In this document: one piece after another, positions 51,278 through 58,298 of the stretch | Position numbering within the stretch: the stretch's first letter is position 1 | How the letters are laid out: each line of letters opens with the position of its first letter | IMG/VR virus record: IMGVR_UViG_3300017991_000048 | Span: 310,001 to 374,000 of that record | Direction: 5' to 3' (one strand) | DNA: 64,000 nucleotides | Source: a virus | Made by a program: the position numbers and the translations under genes | Notes under the pieces: generated by a model | Seen by the model: only the letters and a program-made list of their open reading frames with translations | Databases searched by the model: none | Told to the model about the DNA's origin: nothing

Positions 51278-51577
51278 TCAGCCCCACAGTTTTCCTTCAT
51301 TGTCAACAATGTAAGTTTCCCGCTTCCACGGGCCAGTTTTATCTCGTAACGGATCGCACATATTCAAAACTTCTTCACCCTCCGCACTGCCTCTTTCCCA
51401 CCAGCAAACGTGCGTTTCCACTTTATCATTGCCTTCAAAGTAGTAATCAGGCGGCGCGACTTCGATACGCAGCAGTTCATCAGACACGATCGAAATCCTA
51501 ATCAATGCCTGATGCCGCCTCGACCACTGAAAGCCCAGACGAGCACCGCGCAGCATTGCTCCAAATCGCGTTGTCAT
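51278..51577 (-). CDS. Hypothetical protein in the Ubl/JAB cluster
   Basis: A 99-residue protein, beta-rich with several Trp (VCWWERGSAEGEE). Its ATG overlaps the Ubl-candidate stop (ATGA). It has no Cys in an E2-like HPN/Cys context, so I do not call it an E2. Function unknown. Confidence 0.66.
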   Translation of the reverse strand: MTTRFGAMLRGARLGFQWSRRHQALIRISIVSDELLRIEVAPPDYYFEGNDKVETHVCWWERGSAEGEEVLNMCDPLRDKTGPWKRETYIVDNEGKLWG

Positions 51578-51849
51578 ATAGAACCAAAAGGCGTTTTAGG
51601 GCGTAACTGGATTAAATTATAAGGACGCCCCTCAGTCGGGGAGAATCGGTCCACAACAAAGTCAGACAGATCTGCCTGCTGTGCCGGGATTCCAGGAATG
51701 CTTCCGCCAGTGATAGCCTCAGAAACCCAATTTTTCACGTCTTCGTCAGACGCAGCAAAAAGAACCGGGTCCTCTAAATCTCCGTTGCAACCGCCAAAAG
51801 TGACATTCACGCGAGCATCGTTTTCATTGATTACGTTGTCTTCAGGCAT
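51574..51849 (-). CDS. Candidate ubiquitin-like beta-grasp protein
   Basis: A 91-residue protein with a beta-grasp-like order of elements: strand VNVTFGGCNG, strand DPVLFAASDE, helix VKNWVSEAITGG, then FVVDRFSP and YNLIQLRP strands. The C-terminus TPFGSI would expose Gly after removal of two residues. It overlaps the JAB protease gene by 8 bases. The fold call is by eye and by neighbourhood, so moderate only. Confidence 0.5.
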   Translation of the reverse strand: MPEDNVINENDARVNVTFGGCNGDLEDPVLFAASDEDVKNWVSEAITGGSIPGIPAQQADLSDFVVDRFSPTEGRPYNLIQLRPKTPFGSI

Positions 51850-52276
51850 TTTGTACCTCCGTTAATTGATACGACTCATCTCTGAGCCTTTGAAGCCAAA
51901 CCGGTTCGTTAGAATACAAACGCGGTTGCCCTCCCTCCATAGCGACCCCTCTGACAATTTGAGGGAGAGTGTAATAATCTAATTTTTCAGGCCCGATCCA
52001 TGTCACAGTCACCAATGTGTCAGAACTTGTAATCCACCAAGTAAGTCGTTTACCCAGTGCCGCCTCAATCGCGGCGAAAGTTGTCAGATCTTCATACGAC
52101 GGCCCTGGCTCTCCGCTCCCCGGATGGCTATGAGCAAAACCCGCTACTATCTCCCGGTTCCCCCATATCACATCCCACAGTCTCCGACTGTCAGGCAGAT
52201 ACGCTATACTACGATCATCGGGTATGTGCCAGTAAATAGGCAATCCCATTTCGTCAATTACAACACCAGCTTCCAT
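51842..52276 (-). CDS. JAB/MPN+ metalloprotease
   Basis: A 144-residue JAMM protease: GFAHSHPGSGEPGPSYEDL holds the HxHP, Ser and Asp zinc site (about residues 52-66), with an upstream catalytic Glu in NREIVAG. Such enzymes remove ubiquitin-like proteins or mature their C-termini; in tailed phages JAB domains also occur in tail-assembly proteins, but usually fused to NlpC/P60, which is absent here. Confidence 0.85.
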   Translation of the reverse strand: MEAGVVIDEMGLPIYWHIPDDRSIAYLPDSRRLWDVIWGNREIVAGFAHSHPGSGEPGPSYEDLTTFAAIEAALGKRLTWWITSSDTLVTVTWIGPEKLDYYTLPQIVRGVAMEGGQPRLYSNEPVWLQRLRDESYQLTEVQNA

Positions 52277-52567
52277 TTAGCTCTCCACATCATAGCCAAG
52301 CACCTCTCCGATGTCTGTGAAGTACTTGACCATCTTCGCTTCCAAGTCTTCGACCGCTTCTTTGAACGTACCCCCGACGCCTTCTACCCCATGGTAAAAA
52401 GCTCTAAAACCTTCATTTGCTCCCCTTTCCCTTATCATCCATGCCTTTCCTACGAACATATACCCGTGCTCTATGTCTATCATCCACTTATTCGGCTCGT
52501 AAGTGGCTTTCCACACATTCCGTTTCTTCCCGCCAAACATTACAGTCTTTGGAATATATTTAGACAT
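52277..52567 (-). CDS. Hypothetical protein
   Basis: A 96-residue protein with mixed strands and a C-terminal helix (TFKEAVEDLEAKMVKYF). It directly follows the 309-residue gene with an 8-base overlap and abuts the JAB gene. No family recognised. Confidence 0.68.
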   Translation of the reverse strand: MSKYIPKTVMFGGKKRNVWKATYEPNKWMIDIEHGYMFVGKAWMIRERGANEGFRAFYHGVEGVGGTFKEAVEDLEAKMVKYFTDIGEVLGYDVES

Positions 52568-53489
52568 GCCTAAACACCACCAATTCGCCTAGAGCCAGAG
52601 CTTCCAAGATCACAGAAGGTAAGCTTTCGAGAGTCAAAAGCGTGTCACCTTTTTCACCCGTATCGTGATCTGTTAGACATACGCCAGCATCGATAATCCT
52701 AAGATTTTTGTCACAGACACACTCGTATCTCTCCCGGTTCAATCGGAACTTGACTATCTTTTCATCCTGAAGCCCCGGCCTACAATCCAGGAATTCGGCT
52801 CCGCCGACCGCCAAAGCTGCTCTGGCCGCGTCCTCAAAAGACTCTTTAGCCACCTCTCTCCTGGTAGCCCCATCACCGAGATTTTTAATGATTTCAAGCC
52901 TTTTGGCCTCTCGTTGCCGAGCTTCCTCTTCTTGCTTACGCCTCTCTTTTAACTCCTGTCTACGCCGCTCCGCTTCCTTACGCTGCCAAATCTCCATACG
53001 GAACGCCGCGTCCAAAGCGGGGCAAACTCCCTTGATTTCAGCCACGGATTCCTGATCATCTAAGAATGCCGTTTGCACCTCAAATTCCGGTCCCAGAGGC
53101 ATCTCCTGCTGGATATAAATCAGGGGTCCGTCCTCACAGATCCTGCCAGCAGAAACCAATACAAACCGGTCCAGGCCCGGTTCTATCAACCGGACTTGCT
53201 CCGAATGATCCACGATATTCTTAGGGTCTGGATCAACTCTGGCGTCCACCGAAACCAACCGGTTACCGACCAAATAACCTGTGGTCTTACCCCGGAGCCT
53301 CTCTGGTTCCGGTTCAGCCGGTTTCACGTAGTAAGCCTTACGCCCGTTCAGTGTGAACATGCTCCATCCATGCTCCGGAGGATAACCGCCCTCAATGGAC
53401 CATCGACGTGGGCCTGACCGGAGAGATCTACCACCGACCCAAGGCAAAACCTGAGTTTCCTTATCCTGTAGTAGACCTCTCCAAGCCAT
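52560..53489 (-). CDS. Hypothetical protein with charged coiled coil
   Basis: A 309-residue protein: beta-rich N-terminal half, a very charged coiled coil at about 168-198 (RRQELKERRKQEEEARQ) and a C-terminal alpha/beta region. GGTGTAATA precedes the ATG but also overlaps the Ro60-like gene end region. No domain recognised; conserved context with JAB/Ubl not established. Confidence 0.7.
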   Translation of the reverse strand: MAWRGLLQDKETQVLPWVGGRSLRSGPRRWSIEGGYPPEHGWSMFTLNGRKAYYVKPAEPEPERLRGKTTGYLVGNRLVSVDARVDPDPKNIVDHSEQVRLIEPGLDRFVLVSAGRICEDGPLIYIQQEMPLGPEFEVQTAFLDDQESVAEIKGVCPALDAAFRMEIWQRKEAERRRQELKERRKQEEEARQREAKRLEIIKNLGDGATRREVAKESFEDAARAALAVGGAEFLDCRPGLQDEKIVKFRLNRERYECVCDKNLRIIDAGVCLTDHDTGEKGDTLLTLESLPSVILEALALGELVVFRHV

Positions 53490-53504
53490 TGATATTACAC
53501 CATT

Positions 53505-55376
53505 TTACGCCGCCCAAGCAGGCTTCTCAAGCAGCTTTGTGTTGACGATTGTGTCCACTAGAGACACGCGAGGGGTTGCAGTCCTGGAAGCTTTGCCCAC
53601 AGGGGTAGCAGCAACCAAAGCACGGATTGTGCGGGGAATAGCGTAAGGATCAGCGAAGATCTTTTCGTCGATCATGAAGCACGGAATTCCCAAAGCAGCC
53701 GCCGTATCGGTGACCGCACGGTACTCACGACCGCCCCAGTTTGTCTCCACATACAGGAATCCAAAAGCCATCGGACTGAGGCCAGACTGATGAACAGCGT
53801 GATCAAACTCACGGGCCTGCTCATCTCCCACAAAGATGAAAAGCACGTCTTCATCCTCTTTGGGCCTGTGGTGCTGAAGCACTCGAACCCCAGAACCGTA
53901 ATCAGTGCCGCCGCCAGCCCGGAAGCCACGGAAAGCCTGTTCAACACCAGTTGCGGAATGGTGCTTGAGTGTTACCTCTCGCCCCGCCGTGTTGAAAACG
54001 GAAATATGAATCTGCTCAGCCGGGAAACCCTGCAAAAACTGTGCGAGATACTTCTTGGCCTGCTCAATGGCGTTATCCATCGAAGCAGAGATGTCCACCA
54101 TGAAGTAAACACGGATACCCTTGGTGACCTCCTCAACTGCCTTCTGAACTGCCGTGTCAGCCGCCTCAGACAATTTCTCCTGGGTTTCCTTGGACTTAAC
54201 TCGCTGTGCGATGTTAGCAGCCCTGGTATCCTCAGCCGCCTTGACCGCCTTTTCCCATCGGAGACAGATATCCTTGACCTCAAGAAGACCAAGCTCTTCC
54301 AACGTAGGGGTAGCAATGATCAGATCCTTGTCAGAAAGTGACCCGGCCTCGATTGCAGCCGCCATGATCGCTCTTGTTACGCCAATCTCCTTGGGCAAAA
54401 GGCCCACGATCCGCTTGTAGTTGGGCTTGTCCTGGACGACCTTCTCACAGATCTGTTCCTCTGTAAGACCATCCCAAGACTCAGCCGCCGCTACATCCTG
54501 ACCGATAGCCATGGTTCGATGCCCCTCCTTGGACTGGACTTGCCGCCAACGGAGAGTCTCAAAGAACTTGGGGCTGTTCGGCTTGTAGCCTATTGCACGA
54601 GCCAGTTCCATGACAGTGCGCCGAAAGCCAGCCTTGACCAGACCCTCAAGCATCTTGGGATTCTCTTCCCTGTACCGGAGCCACTTGTCCACCGCTTTGG
54701 GCCAACGCCCCAGAAACGGCTTACGGGCAGACTTGCCGAAACCGAGTTCACGGTTGATCTCCGCAACCTCAGGCAGACGGAGCACATTGTAAACCCTCAA
54801 AAGTAGCTTGGGGTTGAAGCTGGCCTTGCCGTCGTTCTTGCTCTTGGCAGTAAGAAGGAACATGGCTTCGCCAACGTCCCGGTAGTCCTCATCGAAAAAG
54901 ACAACCTTATTGCCCTCTGTAACCGGGTCACCCTTACGGCACTGGACAAGCATGAACGCCGCCAGAATGGTCTTAAGATCTCTGTGATCTTGAGTGTAGG
55001 CGTAAGAGGCCCACTTCGCCGCAAACTCATTATCAAGGTTCCAGACCTCAACAATTTGCTTGTAGATCCAGGTCACGACCTCCGGGTAAAGACCGGCAGG
55101 CTGATAACGGCCAATAGTCTGAGTACCATCTTTGATACTCCCGTCGTCTTGCAGGACACCGAGTTTGACCTTGGTGCTCTTACGGCCAACCTTACGCAAT
55201 TCGTAAACGACCTTAGTACCGTCCTCATCAGCATGAGTCACAGGCGACCACCTTGTACCCACGACCGATCCAGGGTCAGTTACCACAACTCCAGGTCGAT
55301 TGTGGACAGCGTGATCCGAGTATGAAAGGACCGTCTGTAATATTCTCTCTGCCGGTCCGAGATTCTCGTTTTCCAT
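53505..55376 (-). CDS. Ro60/TROVE-like RNA-binding protein with VWA domain
   Basis: A 623-residue protein. Residues about 80-380 are helical repeats (HEAT-like TROVE ring, with WASYAYTQDHRDLKTILAAFML and similar). Residues 425-600 are a VWA domain with MIDAS MVDISASMD, GGGTDYGSG and FVGDEQ. This is the Ro60 layout; Ro60 orthologues that bind Y RNAs are known from bacteria and some phages. It would bind misfolded or structured RNAs and could shield phage tRNA-like RNAs. It starts ATG at 55376, upstream of which lie two GGTGTA motifs. Confidence 0.85.
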   Translation of the reverse strand: MENENLGPAERILQTVLSYSDHAVHNRPGVVVTDPGSVVGTRWSPVTHADEDGTKVVYELRKVGRKSTKVKLGVLQDDGSIKDGTQTIGRYQPAGLYPEVVTWIYKQIVEVWNLDNEFAAKWASYAYTQDHRDLKTILAAFMLVQCRKGDPVTEGNKVVFFDEDYRDVGEAMFLLTAKSKNDGKASFNPKLLLRVYNVLRLPEVAEINRELGFGKSARKPFLGRWPKAVDKWLRYREENPKMLEGLVKAGFRRTVMELARAIGYKPNSPKFFETLRWRQVQSKEGHRTMAIGQDVAAAESWDGLTEEQICEKVVQDKPNYKRIVGLLPKEIGVTRAIMAAAIEAGSLSDKDLIIATPTLEELGLLEVKDICLRWEKAVKAAEDTRAANIAQRVKSKETQEKLSEAADTAVQKAVEEVTKGIRVYFMVDISASMDNAIEQAKKYLAQFLQGFPAEQIHISVFNTAGREVTLKHHSATGVEQAFRGFRAGGGTDYGSGVRVLQHHRPKEDEDVLFIFVGDEQAREFDHAVHQSGLSPMAFGFLYVETNWGGREYRAVTDTAAALGIPCFMIDEKIFADPYAIPRTIRALVAATPVGKASRTATPRVSLVDTIVNTKLLEKPAWAA

Positions 55377-55515
55377 TTTACTATCCAGTCTACCTACCGA
55401 ACTAGGGGCAGGCTCCTATTGATGTACTATTACACCGAACACTACGATGCAAGAGTTATTTACTCCTACACCGAAAAAAGTTAAGTTCGTAAAGATTTAA
55501 TGAAAATTCCAAGGT
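55377..55515. promoter_or_regulatory. Divergent intergenic region with GGTGTA motifs
   Basis: About 140 bases between the Ro60-like gene (minus) and the plus-strand gene at 55516. On the minus strand CGGTGTA occurs twice (55431-55437 and 55467-55473), with TTGCAT upstream of the first. A plus-strand promoter must also lie here, but I do not see a clear one. Confidence 0.5.
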
Positions 55516-55818
55516 ATGACCAGTGCGGAAAAAGTAGTCGCTCGTTTCTTAGAGACGAACCCCGGACAGCTTTCTGACAGGCTGGCTTTTAAATACCAGC
55601 CCAAGGAATCTAAGAAATCCAAAGTGGATCGTCTCATGCGTCTCATAACCGACCAGACCGGCATCGGGCGCGGGGTTGCCAAGGATATAGCTGACGCGAT
55701 TATCCGTGGGCGAGATGTGCTCAGGCTGGCGATCCAGAAAGGGTGGCCCGTGGTCGAGGGCGCGATTGAGGGTCCGCGTGGTACATATCAATTGAATGAA
55801 GCCATGGCTGCGGTCTAG
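55516..55818 (+). CDS. Plus-strand hypothetical protein with KVVARF start
   Basis: A 100-residue basic protein read rightwards, ATG preceded by CCAAGG. It begins MTSAEKVVARFLETN, related to the RVAARF/Y starts of virion-region proteins. The middle is helical (DQTGIGRGVAKDIADAIIRG). One of only two convincing plus-strand genes; it may be expressed at a different time. Confidence 0.72.
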   Translation: MTSAEKVVARFLETNPGQLSDRLAFKYQPKESKKSKVDRLMRLITDQTGIGRGVAKDIADAIIRGRDVLRLAIQKGWPVVEGAIEGPRGTYQLNEAMAAV

Positions 55819-55827
55819 GAGAGACAT

Positions 55828-56025
55828 ATGGATCACAAGCGCTGGAAAACATCTGACATTGACAAAGACCAAATACGTCAAGACGTTGAAAGAGTCCTCA
55901 AGTATGGCACCGACGCTGAGGTCAATGCTTTATGCGAAGTTCTCATGGGCCTCAGATGTGGTTCCAAATGGTACCACGGCACTTGTGATCCTCAGTCTCA
56001 AACCTTCAAAACGGGTAAAAGCTAA
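55828..56025 (+). CDS. Plus-strand small hypothetical protein
   Basis: A 65-residue protein, ATG preceded by GGAGAG at a good distance. Helical and charged, with two C-terminal Cys (CGSKWYHGTC). It follows 55516-55818 by 9 bases and converges with the minus-strand gene ending at 56022, overlapping it by 4 bases. Confidence 0.68.
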   Translation: MDHKRWKTSDIDKDQIRQDVERVLKYGTDAEVNALCEVLMGLRCGSKWYHGTCDPQSQTFKTGKS

Positions 56026-56300
56026 GGCTTCATCCTTACGGTATCCCTCCTTTCCAGGCTCAACTCCGGTACAGCCCAGTCGAAATCAGGCAGAGTCTTT
56101 GCAGTCTGCCAACACCTGATCCGGTGATTCCTGAATTCGTAATAAAAATCAGGATCGTCAGTCCAATGCCCCATGCCAGACAAGACTGGCAACCCACACT
56201 CTTCGCAGCACATAAGACCAGCGTCCCGCGCCCTCATAGGGAACAGGTGCAACACTTCCGCATTGGTGTGTGCGTCTCGCCTGATCATTGTACTGTCCAA
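56022..56300 (-). CDS. Small hypothetical protein with CxxC
   Basis: A 92-residue protein with MCCEECGLPVLSG and later RCW; probably binds zinc weakly or in a dimer. Start MDSTMIRR is provisional. Function unknown. Confidence 0.66.
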   Translation of the reverse strand: MDSTMIRRDAHTNAEVLHLFPMRARDAGLMCCEECGLPVLSGMGHWTDDPDFYYEFRNHRIRCWQTAKTLPDFDWAVPELSLERRDTVRMKP

Positions 56301-56305
56301 AAGTC

Positions 56306-56485
56306 TTATGACTCATTCATGTCTCCGAAAAGCCTGTCCAGAATCCGTGCCAGCCATCGGCATTTATCACAAAGCCCTGTGAGGTTCAAATCACACATAA
56401 GCTGACAGTTGTTACACATCATCCTGGTGATCGGTTCTTTGATGACCGTCGTTCCTTGCTTACCTTCCATCCGTGTTATTTCCAT
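56306..56485 (-). CDS. Small zinc-knuckle protein
   Basis: A 59-residue protein with CNNC (near 24-27) and CDKC (near 39-42), a small four-Cys zinc site, then a helix WLARILDRLFG. The ATG is preceded by CGAGGTAGC. It lies just after the structured element at 56498-56618. Too short to be included in an automated frame list, but the zinc motif supports it. Confidence 0.65.
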   Translation of the reverse strand: MEITRMEGKQGTTVIKEPITRMMCNNCQLMCDLNLTGLCDKCRWLARILDRLFGDMNES

Positions 56486-56497
56486 AGCTACCTCGTT

Positions 56498-56618
56498 GAA
56501 CTTGAATCTGAGTTGTCAAAGCTGGTTGGTTTTGGAAGGGGCCTGATAACCCCGAAGGGCAAGCAATCGGTCCCTGAGATTGCTAGACTTGTAAGCTTTC
56601 ACATATAGACCCAAGTTC
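56498..56618 (-). ncRNA. Fourth copy of the P1/P2 RNA element
   Basis: P1 is an 11-bp helix (56608-56618 with 56498-56508) including two G-U pairs; P2 is 5 bp (56595-56599 with 56518-56522). TTACAAG follows P2 on the 5' side, and AACCA precedes P2' with AACTC just after, as in the other copies. The enclosed part is about 60 nt with three hairpins (AGCAATC/GATTGCT, CCC/GGG and GGGG/CCCC) and no tRNA. It begins 4 bases after tRNA-Arg in transcription order. Confidence 0.68.
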
Positions 56619-56621
56619 GGC

Positions 56622-56695
56622 GGGAGTGACAGGATTCGAACCCGCGTAAAACTGGCTTAGGAAACCAGCGCCCTTCCTAGCTAGGCCACACTCCC
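56622..56695 (-). tRNA. tRNA-Arg(CCU)
   Basis: Cloverleaf with acceptor GGGAGTG/CACTCCC, D-arm, anticodon stem CTGGT/GCCAG with loop TTCCTAA (anticodon CCT, AGG codon) and T-arm with TTCGAAT. CCA not encoded. The 5' part overlaps the end of the small gene 56681-56845. Confidence 0.9.
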
Positions 56696-56845
56696 TGAAA
56701 ACTTCCTTTCTATCTCGTCCCTCAATTCGTTCAATTCTTGGGCCAAACGTTCGCGTGTCTCATCCGTAACCAAGACAATCTTACGCACCCGACGTTTTCG
56801 TTGCTTATTCAATCTCCTACGTCTCTGTCCTTTGGTGCTTTTCAT
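56681..56845 (-). CDS. Small Arg/Lys-rich protein ending inside tRNA-Arg
   Basis: A 54-residue very basic protein (MKSTKGQRRRRLNKQRKRR then a helix). ATG at 56845 overlaps the TGA of the preceding HTH gene (ATGA); the TAG stop is read from tRNA-Arg sequence. Likely nucleic-acid-binding. Confidence 0.6.
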   Translation of the reverse strand: MKSTKGQRRRRLNKQRKRRVRKIVLVTDETRERLAQELNELRDEIERKFSGSVA

Positions 56846-57324
56846 CCCAATCCCTTAAATGTTTTGCGTTCACAATCTATCACAATGGCTTCTTCACGGG
56901 ACTCAACTTTCTTCTCCAGGCTCATCCAAAGAGCGCCGATAGCTCTGTTCTTCACGCTGTCTCTCATATGTTGTGCCGCAAGGACGGACGCCCGTAGTCT
57001 CTTTTCAGTTAGCCATTTCATCGAAGTTGCTTTCTCTCCAGCTTTTTCCCATCTGGTTACAGTAGCCGCCTTCACTGAACGTTCTTTCCCAAACTCCGTC
57101 AAAGTCATATCAAAAGAATGCCTGATGAATCGTACCTCATCGCCTGTGAGCCGTACTGGTTTATGCGCTAATTCATAAAGGGTCTTTTGTGTTAACACAT
57201 TGTAATTAATATTTGGGGTCCATGAGCCTCGCACCATAACCATTGGAACATTACGCAACACTACCGGGAATCCATACCCGTTATAAACAAACCTCCTTTG
57301 TACCTTCCTTTTCTGCCTCGTCAC
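56842..57324 (-). CDS. MqsA-like HTH transcription regulator
   Basis: A 160-residue protein. Residues about 60-105 (LTGDEVRFIRHSFDMTLTEFGKERSVKAATVTRWEKAGEKATSM) match the XRE-family HTH of MqsA/HigA antitoxins. The N-terminal zinc domain of MqsA is absent. No toxin partner is next to it, so a phage regulator is more likely than a toxin-antitoxin pair. The upstream gene ends with a 4-base overlap. Confidence 0.78.
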   Translation of the reverse strand: MTRQKRKVQRRFVYNGYGFPVVLRNVPMVMVRGSWTPNINYNVLTQKTLYELAHKPVRLTGDEVRFIRHSFDMTLTEFGKERSVKAATVTRWEKAGEKATSMKWLTEKRLRASVLAAQHMRDSVKNRAIGALWMSLEKKVESREEAIVIDCERKTFKGLG

Positions 57325-57521
57325 TTTTCCTCACGAAGAGTAATTGTCATCGATATTTGTTTCCCCTTGTAAATGGTCAGGTGCTTCTTTACGTCTCTCA
57401 CTAACTCATCGATCTGTTCATTATGTGACGCAAGCCGTGCTACATACTCTGATGGAGAAAGGGTTGAATCAGGGGTTAGTCCTTTTAAAACCATTGAAAA
57501 CTTCTGTGGTTGCATTCCCAT
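57321..57521 (-). CDS. Small coiled-coil protein
   Basis: A 66-residue protein with a helix in the middle (EYVARLASHNEQIDELVRDVKKHL) and a strand at the C-terminus. Overlaps the HTH gene by 4 bases, so possibly co-translated. Function unknown. Confidence 0.66.
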   Translation of the reverse strand: MGMQPQKFSMVLKGLTPDSTLSPSEYVARLASHNEQIDELVRDVKKHLTIYKGKQISMTITLREEK

Positions 57522-57538
57522 CGGTTCAAACCGTGCCT

Positions 57539-57850
57539 TTACTCACGAAAGATCTCAAACAAACCATTTCCGACTGTCTTCTTGTAGATCCTCAGCTTCT
57601 CTTTCTCACTCCACTCATACACATTATCTTCAGGTTCAAAGCTCAAAGAATCTGCTACTAGCGTTCTTTTTACGTGAGGCTTCCCTAGATCCTCCGTCAT
57701 CCTTTCATCTGTATCATAACGCCACTTGGTAGATACCTGAATGAGTTTGCCCTTTGAATATGTTACGCCGCCCCTTCCGCCACCGATCCGATATGTGTAA
57801 GTGGCTCCCTCTTTTAGCTTCTTATACTGGGCCGGTTGAATCTTCTTCAT
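57539..57850 (-). CDS. Hypothetical protein
   Basis: A 103-residue basic, strand-rich protein with a Gly-rich loop (YRIGGGRGGVTYSKGK) that could bind nucleic acid. No family recognised. Its start overlaps the end of the membrane protein gene by 29 bases. Confidence 0.68.
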   Translation of the reverse strand: MKKIQPAQYKKLKEGATYTYRIGGGRGGVTYSKGKLIQVSTKWRYDTDERMTEDLGKPHVKRTLVADSLSFEPEDNVYEWSEKEKLRIYKKTVGNGLFEIFRE

Positions 57851-58103
57851 GCACTTTCCCGATTTGCAACACTATCTTTGTCTTATGCTTTTCCAGTAAA
57901 CTCACAATCGCAGAAGCAAATAACACGCCTATCGCCGCAGGGATTATACAAGGTGCGAAAATTATCAGGGTCCCTCCAAGAAACACATCCTCAATAGTTA
58001 TTACTACACAACCCGTATTTCGATACATCAACACAGCCAATATAAAACACACCAACACCATTACGACATAAGAAAGTACGATATATGTGATTGCGTAATC
58101 CAT
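57822..58103 (-). CDS. Small membrane protein, two or more TM helices
   Basis: A 93-residue protein with two hydrophobic stretches at about residues 5-28 and 40-70 and a short polar tail. It would sit in the host inner membrane; phage proteins of this size can act in lysis, exclusion or membrane remodelling, but nothing here selects among them. Confidence 0.66.
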   Translation of the reverse strand: MDYAITYIVLSYVVMVLVCFILAVLMYRNTGCVVITIEDVFLGGTLIIFAPCIIPAAIGVLFASAIVSLLEKHKTKIVLQIGKVHEEDSTGPV

Positions 58104-58298
58104 TCAGTCTGCTTCGACAGGCTTACGCCCTGTAAGAATCTCTAACCTCTTCATCAATCTGCGTTTAGCCCTTCTCAAACTCCACAAGGAGTTGCTATTA
58201 AACATTTCCCTTTCCGTGCGACTTCCTGTCTCCGCTATCAAAAGCTTGTGCGGATCTCCCGCTATCCCGGCTGTTGATATGTGAAAAGATACTTTCAT
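58104..58298 (-). CDS. Small basic hypothetical protein
   Basis: A 64-residue protein with a basic helix (SLWSLRRAKRRLMKRLEIL). Its ATG overlaps the stop of the HNH gene by 4 bases. No domain recognised. Confidence 0.64.
   Translation of the reverse strand: MKVSFHISTAGIAGDPHKLLIAETGSRTEREMFNSNSLWSLRRAKRRLMKRLEILTGRKPVEAD

Noticed and set aside
56842-57324. Toxin-antitoxin pair
   Set aside because: The HTH resembles MqsA, but no MqsR-like or RelE-like toxin is encoded next to it.
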